Part shown: piece by piece, positions 47,450 through 59,571 of the stretch | Numbering within the stretch: the first letter of the stretch is position 1 | Layout of the letters: each line of letters starts with the position of its first letter | Origin: Tethya wilhelma | Lineage: Eukaryota > Porifera > Demospongiae > Tethyida > Tethyidae | Assembly: GCA_964030475.1 (NCBI GenBank) | Contig: CAXIPT010000003.1 | Coordinates: 12,110,519 to 12,174,518 of the forward strand | Direction of reading: 5' to 3' | Length of the DNA: 64,000 nt | Position numbers and translations under genes: made by a program | The notes under the pieces: generated by a model | Seen by the model: the letters and a program-made list of their open reading frames with translations, nothing else | Databases searched by the model: none | What the model was told of the DNA's origin: nothing

Positions 47450-50408
47450 ATGGCTACTGGTACTGGTTCTGATCCTTGTCAGCAGCAACTCGACTCCAGT
47501 GTAGTCCCAGTGAAAGCTGGATCAGAGTCTGACAAACCTCGTGAACATGGATTTTCCTGTGAGTTTGTTCAAAAACCACCAGAAGCTATTCAGTCAGAGT
47601 GTCCTGTGTGTCTACTAATTCTTCGAGAGCCCTACCAAGCTCCCTGCTGTGGAAAGAGCTTCTGTAGAGTTTGTATTGAAAGAATAGAAACTGCCAACAA
47701 GCCTTGTCCAACCTGCAATAAGAAGAAATTGGTTATTTTCCACAACAAAGGACTTCAACTCTCTCTCTATGGGTTTCAAGTCTACTGCTCACACAAACAG
47801 GAAGGTTGTAAGTGGAAGGGGGAGCTAGGCCAGCTTGAAAAGCACCTCAATTTGTCTCCACAACCTGAAAAACAGCTAGAGGGGTGTGACTATAGCAAAA
47901 TAGAGTGCATCTACTGCTCTGAGTTGATCAAACGACCAAGAATTGGGTTCCATCAAATTGAACACTGCAACAAACGTCCATTCAGCTGTGAGTATTGTCA
48001 CAACTATGAGTCTCACTATGAAGATGTCATCAACAATCACTGGCCTGTGTGTAACTACCACCCAGTAAGATGTCCAAATGAGTGTGGTACATTCCCTCAA
48101 CGTCAGGATCTTGATAACCATCTCAATAAAGACTGTCCCGAGACAGTTATTGCCTGTGGCTTCCACCATGTTGGATGTGGTGTAGAGCTACCTCGTAAAG
48201 AAATACCAGCCCATCTCAAAGAGAACTTGGTCACCCACATGTCTCTACAAGTTACTTACCAAACAGGATTACTGGCTGCAGTTCAAACCAAGGTGGACCA
48301 ACTGGAGAAGGACAATAAAATGCTCAAACAACAGACCAAAGAACAAATGGACACACTCCAAGTCACTACAGAGAGGAACCAACAAATGGAAGATGAGATC
48401 AAAACTGCTACTAAGAAAAATGAGCAACTGGAAAAGAAGATCAAAGCTGCCAATGAAAAAAGTCAACAAATGGAACAAGATATTAAAACCACCACTGAGA
48501 AAAATGAGCAACTGGAAAAGGAAATCGAGCTGCTTAAGGCCACCAGTGAGAAAGTCCATCAAGAGAATGAGATAAAGGGTCAACAAATGGAGCAGGAGAT
48601 CAAAGCCGCCAGTGAGAAAAATGAGCAACTGGAAAAGGAGATTGCAGAGCTTAGAGCTGCCAGTGAGAAAACCCATCAAGAAAGTCAACAAATGGAACAG
48701 GAGATCAAAGCTGCCACTGAAAAAAGCCGACAATTGGAACATGATATCAAAGCCACCAGTGAGAAAAATGAGCAACTGGAAAAGGAGATTGCAGAGCTTA
48801 GTGAGAAAACACATCAAGAAAGTCAACAAATGGAACAGGAGATTAAAACCACCAGTGAGAAAAATGAACAACTAGAAAAAGAGATTGGACTGGTTAAAGC
48901 TGCTGGTGAGAAAATCCATCAAGAGAATGAAATAAAGAGTCAACAAATGGAGCAGGAGATCAATGCTGCCAATGAGAAAAGCCAACAATTGGAACATGAG
49001 ATCAAAATCGCCGGTGAGCAACTAGAAAAAGAGATTGCAGTACTTATAGCTGCCAGTGAGAAAACCCATCGAGAGAATGAGTTAAAAAGTCAACAAATGG
49101 AACAAGAAATTAAAACCAACACTGAGAAAAACCAACAAATGGAACAAGATGTTAAAGCTGCCATTGAGAGAAATCAGCAACTGGAAGAGGAGATTGCAGA
49201 GCTTAAAGCTGCCAATGTGGATAAGAATCAAGAAGCTGAAGAACAGATAGCAACTTTGAGACGGCTCAGCGATGCTACCATCCAACACACTGGTATCCCC
49301 ATCCCCCTTGAAGACCAGATTGAGTTCAAAATGATGAACTTTGCACAGCACAAGAAGAAGAGTGCTGAATGGTGTTCCCCTCCATTCTACTCTCACCATG
49401 GGGGCTACAAACTGTGCATCTCTGTGGATGCCAATGGAAGCACTGATGGTGCTGGAACACATATATCAGTGTGGGTCTACCTCATGAGAGGTGTTTTTGA
49501 CGATAACCTCAAGTGGCCATTTCGTGGCTCCGTCGAGATTGTATTAGTATTAGCCAATCAAAATGATCAAAATGAAGGGGCTGAGGACTTCAAGTATGTT
49601 GTTACATTTGATGATGAAGTGAACAATTCAGCTGCCAATAGAGTACGCCGGTGAGCAACTAGAAAAAGAGATTGCAGTACTTATAGCTGCCAGTGAGAAA
49701 ACCCATCGAGAGAATGAGTTAAAAAGTCAACAAATGGAACAAGAAATTAAAACCAACACTGAGAAAAACCAACAAATGGAACAAGATGTTAAAGCTGCCA
49801 TTGAGAGAAATCAGCAACTGGAAGAGGAGATTGCAGAGCTTAAAGCTGCCAATGTGGATAAGAATCAAGAAGCTGAAGAACAGATAGCAACTTTGAGACG
49901 GCTCAGCGATGCTACCATCCAACACACTGGTATCCCCATCCCCCTTGAAGACCAGATTGAGTTCAAAATGATGAACTTTGCACAGCACAAGAAGAAGAGT
50001 GCTGAATGGTGTTCCCCTCCATTCTACTCTCACCATGGGGGCTACAAACTGTGCATCTCTGTGGATGCCAATGGAAGCACTGATGGTGCTGGAACACATA
50101 TATCAGTGTGGGTCTACCTCATGAGAGGTGTTTTTGACGATAACCTCAAGTGGCCATTTCGTGGCTCCGTCGAGATTGTATTAGTATTAGCCAATCAAAA
50201 TGATCAAAATGAAGGGGCTGAGGACTTCAAGTATGTTGTTACATTTGATGATGAAGTGAACAATTCAGCTGCCAATAGAGTGACTGGGAGAGATAGAAAT
50301 GGTGATGCGTGGGGTGAGGACACTTTCCTTCAAAATGAGAGACTGCCAGCTTATCTCAAAGATGACTCTCTCTGTTTCAGAGTTAAATGTGTGAATGTTC
50401 AAGTCTAA
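47450..50408 (+). CDS. TRAF-family protein with very long coiled coil; frame broken at an internal duplication
   Basis: An intronless frame from 47450 encodes a RING finger (CPVCLLILREPYQAPCCG ... CPTC) near residues 51-90. TRAF-type zinc fingers follow (YCSHKQEGCKWKGELGQLEKH and later Cys/His pairs to about 270). A coiled coil of some 340 residues is built from near-repeats such as SEKNEQLEKEI, and a MATH (TRAF-C) domain ends the protein (SPPFYSHHGGYKLCISVDA, LKWPFRGSVEIVL). The frame stops at 49654 in the MATH domain, where a 636-bp block plus one extra base is repeated. The second block continues to a normal end at 50408. Without the extra base the duplication would stay in frame. TRAF proteins link receptors to ubiquitin signalling. 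The coiled coil is much longer than in the two neighbours at 50646 and 55458. Confidence 0.8.
49009..50281 (+). repeat. Tandem duplication of a 636-bp TRAF coding block
   Basis: Segments 49009-49644 and 49646-50281 appear identical, with a single A at 49645 between them. The block is exactly 212 codons and spans the end of the coiled coil and most of the MATH domain. Perfect identity suggests either a very recent event or an assembly duplication. Confidence 0.9.
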
Positions 50409-50645
50409 AGAGTGCCAGAGTGTGTTTAATTTGTTTTTTGTATCACAAGTTATCTCAACCATAGATATTAGAGACTACGTACCCGTACGTAGGGTACGCA
50501 GTCTTGTCTCAACTGACTTAGTAATGCGCATGCGCAGTGTGACTCATTGTCTCACGTGTTCAGAGTCGCCATGGGCGCGCACCAGACCAGATATGCAGAT
50601 CAGAGGATTCCAGTCCAGCTGCTGCAAAGTTAAGTTGATGGCGAA

Positions 50646-51983
50646 ATGGCTGTGCAGGGATTCTTGTGTGAATTTATCGAAAGACCACCTGAAGTTGTCC
50701 AGTCAGAGTGCCTGGTGTGCTTGCAAATCCTTCGAGAGCCCTACCAAGCTCCTTGCTGTGGAAACAGCTTCTGTAGAGTTTGCATTGAAAAGATACAAGC
50801 TGAAGGCAACAAACCTTGCCCCATCTGTAATCAAAAGAACTTTCTTCTTTTCCACAACAAAGGACTTGAACGCTCTCTCTATGGGTTTCAAGTCTACTGC
50901 TCACACAAACAGGAAGGTTGTGAGTGGAAGGGGGAGCTAGGCCAGCTTGACAATCACCTCAATTTGTCTCCACAACCTGACAAACAGCTAGAGGGGTGTG
51001 ACTACAGTGAGATTGAGTGCATCTACTGCTCTGAGTTGATCAAACGTTCTAACATTGCTGCCCATCAAACTGAACACTGTGACAAACGTCCATTCAGCTG
51101 TGAGTATTGTCACAGCTATGAGTCTCACTATGAAGATGTCATCAACAATCACTGGCCTGTGTGTGGCTACCACCCAGTAAGATGTCCCAATGATTGTAGT
51201 GCAACTCTAAAACGTCAGGATCTTGAGAACCATGTCACTAAAGACTGTCCCGAAACAGTTATTGCCTGTGACTTCCACCATGTTGGATGTGATGTGAAGC
51301 TACCTCGTAAAGACATGCCAGCCCACCTCAAAGAGAACTTGGCCACCCACATGTCTTTACAATCAGCTCACCAAATGGGAATACTGACTTCTCTTCAAAC
51401 GAAAGTGTGTGAACTGGAGAAGGAAAATAAAATGCTTAAAACGAAGAATCTCCAGGTTGTAAAACAGATTGGTTCCCTCAAAACCACAAACAAGTACGAG
51501 GTCGATTCTCTACGACAGATCAAAAAGCATGTTGGATTGCCAGCTTATAACGATGGCTATGTTGACTTTATCATGTCGGACTATCAGAGGCGCAAGAGTA
51601 GAGGCACACCATGGTACTCCCCTCCTTTCTACACTCATCCTGGAGGCTATAAGCTGTGCATTTGTGTCAATGCTGATGAAAGCGACACTCACCTCTCCAT
51701 CCATGCTCATCTCATGAGAGGGGAATTCGATGCCAACTTGACGTGGCCATTTGAAGGTGAAGTTATGGTGCGGATCATAGGCACAGGAGTAAAGCCGTAT
51801 TCCATGAGTTTCACTTTGGATGAAAACACGCCCAAATCCATTACCAATAGAGTCATGGGGAGGTACAGGAATGATGAGTCGTGGGGTATGTCTAAGTTCA
51901 TCAGCAATACCGACCTTGAGGCAAAGTACCTCGTCAATGACAGAGTGCATTTCAGAGTTAAATGCAAGTCAGCAAAGGTTTAA
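50646..51983 (+). CDS. TRAF-family RING / zf-TRAF / MATH protein
   Basis: A single-exon frame of 445 residues. RING at about 19-58 (CLVCLQILREPYQAPCCG, FCRVCI, CPIC). TRAF-type zinc fingers from about 90 to 235 (HKQEGCEWKGELGQLDNHL, CDYSEIECIYCSELIKR, CEYCHSYESHYED). A short coiled coil of about 40 residues, then a MATH domain to the end (WYSPPFYTHPGGYKLCICVN, LTWPFEGEVMVRI, VNDRVHFRVKC). Length and domain order are those of a normal TRAF, with a shorter coil than the neighbour at 47450. The family acts as trimeric adaptor and E3 ubiquitin ligase under cell-surface receptors. The start is the first in-frame Met with conserved GFLCEFIERPPE following it. Confidence 0.9.
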   Translation: MAVQGFLCEFIERPPEVVQSECLVCLQILREPYQAPCCGNSFCRVCIEKIQAEGNKPCPICNQKNFLLFHNKGLERSLYGFQVYCSHKQEGCEWKGELGQLDNHLNLSPQPDKQLEGCDYSEIECIYCSELIKRSNIAAHQTEHCDKRPFSCEYCHSYESHYEDVINNHWPVCGYHPVRCPNDCSATLKRQDLENHVTKDCPETVIACDFHHVGCDVKLPRKDMPAHLKENLATHMSLQSAHQMGILTSLQTKVCELEKENKMLKTKNLQVVKQIGSLKTTNKYEVDSLRQIKKHVGLPAYNDGYVDFIMSDYQRRKSRGTPWYSPPFYTHPGGYKLCICVNADESDTHLSIHAHLMRGEFDANLTWPFEGEVMVRIIGTGVKPYSMSFTLDENTPKSITNRVMGRYRNDESWGMSKFISNTDLEAKYLVNDRVHFRVKCKSAKV

Positions 51984-52297
51984 AAGGCGGTCATATTAAT
52001 AACAGTGAACTTGTTACAAACCTACAGAACCTGACCATTATTGAACCGAAGGAAGTGTGTGGAGACTATTATACGCTCAACAGATTCTCTATGCTACTAG
52101 ATTTTTATCAGTTACTCTGATTATTCAGTTCATTGACAACTTTATTTCTATTATTCATACTATTTATAATTATTATCAGTAATTTTATTGCAAACTAATT
52201 GTGGACTTTCAAACTAGCTATATATATATATTCGAATTTAGCAATAGCAATGTATAGCAAATGATTCTGATCTCACCTTACCCACATATGACTCACC
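51984..52297. other. AT-rich intergenic, no gene recognised
   Basis: About 310 bp with AATAA-like 3' end signals and a TATATATATA stretch near 52220. It probably holds the TRAF 3' UTR and the promoter of ANKRD16. Confidence 0.4.
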
Positions 52298-53887
52298 ATG
52301 ACTTCAAGGAGCAGGCACCCCATTCCAGTGGAGCTAGTGAACGTCTTTCTCCGTGAGATCCAACAAGGAGTCCTCCCCGACGTCTCCAGACTCTCAGAGA
52401 GCCATCATATCCCCCTCCCCGCCAGCTGCTCCTTGGAGGACCTCCTCCAGACAGCCACCAACAGACATGGAGACACCCCTCTCCTGGTGGCTGCCAGACA
52501 CGGGCAGCTGGACCTACTGAGGCAGATACACACTGATTATGGTGTGCCTCTGAGCCAGAGCAATAGCGATGGAAAGACGGCGCTTCACGAAGCAGCTCAG
52601 TTTGGACAAGTTGAGTGTGTGCGATATCTTATTCAAGAGGGAGCAAGTGTCGACTGTATAAAGAGAGCTGACTGGTGGGTAAAAAAATTCACTTATTCTA
52701 TCAATAACATTACCATTACATAATCCCTAAATTATCCATTCACAGGACTCCATTAATGTTGGCTTGCACTAAAGATAGTTTTGTCACAGTCCAGACATTG
52801 GTCCATCATGGTGCCTCACTGTCACTGAAGAACAAAGATGGTTGGAACTCATTTCACATAGCTTGCCGAGAAGGCCACTGCGATATTGTCAGCTTTCTAC
52901 TGGACAGTGACCCAGAGTGCTGGGACACCAGGAGCAAGAATGGAAGAACACCACTGCACACTGCAGGTAGGGGGTCAGTCACTAGCTGTGTAAGAATGAT
53001 ACTATAATGGTGTACTTGGTAGTTGGTGTGACATGAAACGTTTTGATTTCGATCATTTCAGCTCTTCATGGACAGCTTGATGCTATCAAGGTCCTCAAAG
53101 AAAGGTCTGTCAACTATACTATCATACTGATAGGCTATGGCTAAGGTTGTTCAGGTTCATGAAAAATGGCTGTTTCTTACTGTCTCTTTTCTCTCTATCT
53201 GTACAGATGCACCTTTGACCCTGACTCCAAGGACAGCTGTGGTGTGACCCCCCTCATGGACGCTGCCCGTGGGGACCATCTGCCCACGACACAGTTCCTC
53301 CTCCACGACTACCACTGCCACCTGGAGAGAGAGGACAGCCTGGGGAGGCAGGCCATCCACCATGCCGCTCAGGCCAACTCCACCAAGACACTGGACTATC
53401 TTGTGAGCCATGGTGCTGATGTAAACAGAGGAGCCAGTGTCAACTCCATCACACCACTGCACTATGCTGCTAAGGTCAGGCTTAGTATATCAAGCTTCAG
53501 CTATGAAAAAGTACAGCAATGAAGATTTGAATAACCAATTCTATGGAATTGCACATTTTTCTTTCTATTTGCCAGGAAGGCCAGGCTGATGCCATCTCAC
53601 TGTTGCTAAGACATGGTGCTGATCCAACTAGAAGAGATAAGCATGGAAGAACTGGTCAGTCCTTACATAATATTATAGTCTATATTATTATTACTATAAT
53701 ATGAGCATTGAAGAAGTCTTAATGTACTTGTGACTGATCAGTACATACCATATGGCCGGGTATATACACAGTGCCATGATGACATATTTGTATGACCCAT
53801 GCACTCACTCACACAGCGCTGGATGTGGCCAGAAATGCTCGCAATTCAAGCAAGGCTGTGGAGCTCCTGGAGACTGCTGACATGTGA
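52298..53887 (+). CDS. ANKRD16: Ankyrin repeat domain protein 16 homolog
   Basis: Six exons (52298-52674, 52746-52966, 53062-53104, 53207-53474, 53576-53654, 53817-53887) give 352 residues, close to human ANKRD16 (361). Ankyrin repeats run through nearly the whole protein. Segments match the human protein well: KTALHEAAQFGQVECVRYL, IKRADWTPLMLACTK, KNKDGWNSFHIACREGH, RTPLHTAALHGQLDAIKVL, EDSLGRQAIHHAA, TPLHYAAKEGQADAI. In mammals ANKRD16 partners alanyl-tRNA synthetase and captures misactivated serine, which limits mistranslation. Whether that applies here is inference. It lies between two TRAF genes but shows no relation to them. The human C-terminal extension is shorter here. Confidence 0.9.
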
Positions 53888-54267
53888 AGATTCCATAATA
53901 CATAATTAATGAACAATATTTTTATAACTTCAAACATACGTACTAAAATAATAAGTGGGTGTCAACATGACATTGTCACACATGTGTTCTGCATCATACA
54001 AATAATTTATGTCATGGTCGTGAGGACAATCACATGATATCTTCCTTGTCTCCTCAATTGCAAGTTGCAGTTGGTTCAGTCAGTGCTGCTCTGCTGCTCC
54101 TGTTGTTGTGTCTCTCTCTTCACTGTCAGTGTGAGACTGTACCACTGTCACTCTAGCTGAGACAACCCACTAAGTTGAATCACTTGGAGACTCATCTTTG
54201 TGTGTTGTGGATGTAAGCACAAAAATAATTATTATACTTAACTGAATGTGTGTTCTTCATAAGAAAG
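53888..54267. other. Intergenic, no gene recognised
   Basis: About 380 bp of AT-rich sequence with no open frame of note, between ANKRD16 and a TRAF remnant. Confidence 0.4.
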
Positions 54268-54388
54268 ATGGCAGCTTCCAGGAACACTCCATCCCAAGGT
54301 TATTCCTGTGAGTTCATAGAGAGACCACCTGATACTATCCAGGCAGTGTCCTGTGTGTTTGTTAGTCATTTGAGAGCCCTACCAAGTA
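54268..54388 (+). pseudogene. TRAF gene 5' remnant
   Basis: Starts MAASRNTPSQGYSCEFIERPPD, as in the intact TRAF genes, then shifts frame. In the shifted frame CPVCLLVI is followed at once by a stop and EPYQ, the expected RING start with an Arg-to-stop style change. Homology ends soon after. It is a decayed fragment of about 120 bp. Confidence 0.8.
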
Positions 54389-54459
54389 CGTGCACACATG
54401 TATAGACATATATAAATCATGGAAGAGAGCAAATCCATCTCTCGATCTAACAATATGCA

Positions 54460-54640
54460 TTAGTATCCCTCAACCTCTGGCTTGTCGTTGAACTGACCAG
54501 GTATATAGGAGTCCCACAGTCGTGTGATCGTAACATATCTAAGAGGGATTAAGGTAATTCCTTCCACGATCCATCTGAAGGCAAAATGAATGACTTCATG
54601 ATCAGCTGAGTTGCCCACTGAGGTGCTCATTTTCAGGAGC
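54460..54640 (-). pseudogene. TBC1D22 exon remnant
   Basis: The minus strand reads HEVIHFAFRWIVEGITLIP, then LRYVTITRLWDSYIPGQFN. This parallels exon 10 of TBC1D22 at 57204-57077 (EYIQFAFRWMNNLLM, PLRCVIRLWDSYLV). It lacks the neighbouring exons. With the TRAF remnant beside it, it keeps the order and strands of the intact pair at 55.4-57.2 kb. Confidence 0.75.
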
Positions 54641-54914
54641 CTTACGTGTATCACTACTATGAACCAGAATTCTCCATAACAGTTACTATTAATTTTGTAG
54701 ACTAGACTAAGTATGTCTTGACAGTGTATTCAATGACATGTGAACATTCAATACATGAAGGTTGTGCATTAAAGAATTGCAACAAAACAAACAAAAAAAA
54801 CCTTACAGTTAATACACAAACAAAAAATTAATAGGAACCTGAAAATGTCCCAAAAAAGCAACAATATTATTCTCCAAATAAAGGAAAATGGACACAAACT
54901 ATATAGCTACCTCC

Positions 54915-55062
54915 TCATGCAGTTCTAACCACTGTCAAATGGCCTGGGGCATCTGCAAACATGAACTTTAGTTTGAAGGCTTCTGCTAAGAGAAGTTCAA
55001 TGTCATCATTCTTCCAATTTGATGTGGGGAGGTTTTGTAAGAACAGCATTATTTCCTGGCAT

Positions 55063-55126
<64 letters not shown>

Positions 55127-57476
55127 CGCGCGTGCGTGCGTGTTTGCAATTATTGGCAGTTTAGTGCCAACAATGTGATTTACAAGGGAAGGATTAGCAA
55201 TACATAGATATATATGTACCATGAAGATGCATTATAGGACTTGTTGTCCTTTGAGGGCAAGCATATACAACTGTGTTATGGTAGCTTTACAGGAGAAGAC
55301 AGGAGTGCAATTATTGTCACAAAACATTATCACAAACAGTTTACAAGTAAACAGTCTACACAACCAAAGTGGGTGTACCCATAATAAAATTATTCATCAA
55401 TAATTAAAATGATAATCATGGTCACATGATGTTCATTTGTACTGAACCACCACAAAGATGGCAACTCAACAGAGCAGTTCAAGAAAAGGTGGTTTTCAGT
55501 GTGAATTTGTTGAAAAGCCACCAAAAGCAATCCAGTCAAAGTGTCCTGTGTGTCTACAAATCCTTAGAGAGCCCTACCAAGCTCCTAGCTGTGGAAACAG
55601 CTTCTGTAGAGTTTGTATTGAGAGAGTCAAAACTGACAACAAGCCTTGTCCAACATGTAAGAAAGAGAACTTTGTTATTTTCCACAACAAAGGACTTGAA
55701 CGCTCTCTCTATGAGTTTCAAGTCTACTGCTCACACAAACAGGAAGGCTGTGAGTGGAAGGGGGAGCTAGGCCAGCTTGACAATCACCTCAATTTGTCTC
55801 CACAACCTGACAAACAGCTAGAGGGGTGTGACTACAGTGAGATTGAGTGCATCTACTGCTCTAAGTTGATCAAACGTTACGACATTGCTGGCCATCAAAC
55901 TAAAGACTGTGACAAACGTCCATTCAGCTGTGAGTATTGTCACAGCTATGAGTCTCACTATGAAGATGTCCTGAACAATCACTGGCCTGTGTGTGGCTAC
56001 CACCCAGAAGAATGTCCCAATAAATGTGGCACACGCCCTCAACATCAGGATCTTAAGAACCACATCACTAAAGACTGTCCCGAGACAGTTATTGCCTGTG
56101 ACTTCCACCATGTTGGATGTGATGTGAAACTACCTCGTAAAGATATGCCAGCTCATCTCAAAGAGAACTTGGTCACTCACACATCTCTACAAGCAGCCAG
56201 CTACTCCAAACTAGAAGCTAATCAGAGAGGATTGCTAACAGAACTTCAAAGGAAAGTGACCAAACTAGAGACAGAAAATGAAACACTTAAACACCAACAA
56301 CAAACTACTCTACAGGATTTCCATACAAGAATAGAAAAAATGGAAGAGAAACTGTTAAAATTACATCTGACTAGAGAAGACAAGAGAAAACTGACTGTGG
56401 ATACACATGGTTCAGCAATACCTCGATATTTTACCATGGAGAAATTCAAGCAGCACAAAAGAAAGAATACTAAATGGGAATCCTCTCCATTTTATACACA
56501 TTCCGATGGCTACCGTTTTCGACTACTTGTTTATGCCAACGGCTCTAATATCGGAGCAGGAACACATGTTGCAGTCTTTCTTATTTTAATGAAAGGAAAA
56601 TTTGATGGTCAACTGAAGTGGCCATTTCGAGGCTGCATGACTGTCCAACTATTGGACCAGGAAGAAGAAGCACACCACTACACTGATGTGATTACATACA
56701 AAGATGACACACCTAATGAAATGGCTGGTAGAGTCACGGAAGGAGAGAGTAAGATACCATGGGGAAATTATAGGTTTATTACACACACTGAATTAGAACC
56801 AAAATATCTTAGAAATGATCGTCTTAGCTTTCTTATTACCAATATACAGCACAACTAGTATGAAGTTTGTAAAAAATTATTGTATTGTATGGTTGTTCTA
56901 AATACCTGAAAATCTTTTCCTTTTTGTATTTGTTTTGAAAACCGAGCCAAGAGAGCAGCGCACACATAGACGTGGAAGATGGCGAACCCATCTCTCTCCG
57001 ACTGAAACAAGAGACCATCACACCAATGTCACAACACACACACACTAGCACTCCCCCCAACTGTGGTTGAACTGACCAGGTAGGAGTCCCACAGTCGTAT
57101 GACACATCTCAGGGGGAATTCCCTCATGAGGAGGTTGTTCATCCATCTGAAGGCAAACTGGATGTACTCCACTGAGTTGACTCTGAGGTGCTCATCCAGC
57201 TGGGCTGAAATCATAGAATCACAAAATCAGTATCAGTATCAATATCAATATCAATATCAGTATCAATATCTATTTTGACTTTGTACCATTAATTCTCTTC
57301 ATGAGGTCTTTGAGGGCCATTATCTTGGTTTGGACCCCGGGCTGAGCCAAGGTATAGTTGTCTTGAATACCTTCGAGCAGTTTCTGCATACACCAAAAAC
57401 TGTCGGCCTCGATCATTTGTAAGATTTCTTGTTGGAGCTTTGAGAGATCGTAAGTTTCAGGATTCTTATCTCCAGC

Positions 57477-57534
<58 letters not shown>

Positions 57535-58224
57535 GTGTGTGTGTGTGTGTGTGTGTGCAATGATATACTCAGGTATATAACCACCCAGCAGACACCATCA
57601 CGAAATTAATGATTTGAGGACTCAAAAAAATCAACAAGCTTTTCACAAAAATCTATGTGTATTATGTGGTTGGAATGTACTGTATACAAGAATTATCGAT
57701 CACGATTCATAGAAGTTTAGTTCAAGAGCAAGGACAAGCTATTCACAGATTCCTGCATGTATATAGCCATACATATGTGTGCAGCTTGGTGTGTGTGTGT
57801 ATGCAGCTACACTCACAGATGTAGTAGGAGAGGAAGACGATGAAGAAAGGTGTGACAAGGTCGTTGATCCCCTGGACGTAGCCACTGGCCGGGTGCCTCA
57901 TGGACCAGATGAAGAGTATCCGCTGGAAACACTCCTGGACTATCTGCTGTTGGAAGAGCTTGATGTCTGGGTTCATTCTGGGAACATCGATGGCAATCTG
58001 CAATGATGTAATGATGATGTCATCGGTTTTAGATTTGAAGATTATGTCATAGTGATGTAATAATATACTGCATACTTGTTTGAAAGTTTGTATGTGAAGT
58101 GGGTCGGTGCGCATGTGGTAGTATTGGTCAATGAAGTTACGATATTCCTGTCTCTTTCTCTGCAAGGTCTCCTCTCTCCGGTCAATGTTGGCGGGGAGGT
58201 AACCCTGAGGGGGTATGAGTGAGG

Positions 58225-58258
<34 letters not shown>

Positions 58259-58392
58259 GTGTGTGTGTGTGCCTAGGTGTGGGTCCATTTCTCTGATTAC
58301 ATATCAGAAAAGATTGTAAGCAAGTAATTATAGGAATGCTGAGTCAGCAATATTTTCTGCTGATCCAGAAGTAGACACATACTGATAGTACA

Positions 58393-58435
<43 letters not shown>

Positions 58436-58783
58436 TGTGTGTGTGTGTGTATGTGCGGGTGTCTACTAGGAGATGATGTACATTGTATCAGTTCAACTCA
58501 CACACAGCAGCTGCCAGGTGGTGGTCCTGACTGGAGGAGGTATCCCTGACCAACTCAACTTACGGAGCTCATCTGTGGCATCATATGATGGGCAATAATG
58601 GCAGGAGAATGTGTGTGTGTAGTATGACTGTAGTGGAGGAGTAACCCCCTGCTAATTAGCTAGCACACTCACCAAGGTCGGTGTTTGGTCCCGCGAGGAG
58701 TTTACCAAACTTCTGTAGTTTCATTGTCTCCCTATCCGGAGGGTCAAACATGTCAGGACTACGTTCACGAAGACCTTCACCTG

Positions 58784-58845
<62 letters not shown>

Positions 58846-59537
58846 TGATTTATTTTAGCAGGAAAAAAAAATCCTCTCTGATCTATATATACAGTCAATC
58901 CTAATACCCCCCTCTCACCAAACGTCCTCTGGGCATGCTCAGAAAGAGGCGAGTCAGTCTTGGCACGATCAGAGTGTGACCTCAGGCGCAGCTTAGGAGA
59001 GGCCTTGGCCTTCACGACATCAGTGAAGAACGTCTTGAGATCACCTGAAGAGAGCGAGGGAATGAAATGAAGAACCACAGGAACACTACTATGAGTGCAA
59101 AGAGTACAGGTACTCTTTTGTGAGTGTGTGTTAACATTCACAAAAATAGAAGGGGAAAAAAACAAATTAAACAAAACAGGAAATTCAAACAATAGACATA
59201 CAAAATTAAACAATAACAATGCTAAAAAGAGAAATCCAACATACCACAAGTATAAACAGAAACAGTCCACAACCATGAATTTGTCATTCACATAAATAAC
59301 TTGGATATTGTTGCTTACTCTTTCCCTTTCCCTTGGAGTTGGTCCTCGGTCTCCCCCCTCCTCCCCCGGCTACTGGCCCCTCCCCCTCAGGGGGGAACTC
59401 CAGCTCCGTAGGGAGAGAGAGGTCGGAGAAATCCTCTTCTTTGTCATCCCAGACATCATCAGTCTCCTTCTTGTACTCTTCAAACGTCTTGCTTCTCGGT
59501 CTGGCTGCTTGAGAACCAGCACTGAGTGTGTGTGTGT

Positions 59538-59571
<34 letters not shown>

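Noticed and set aside
47876..48871. Long antisense open frames rich in Leu and Phe opposite the TRAF coiled coil
   Set aside because: They are a by-product of the repetitive Glu/Lys codons on the sense strand and have no start context or homology.
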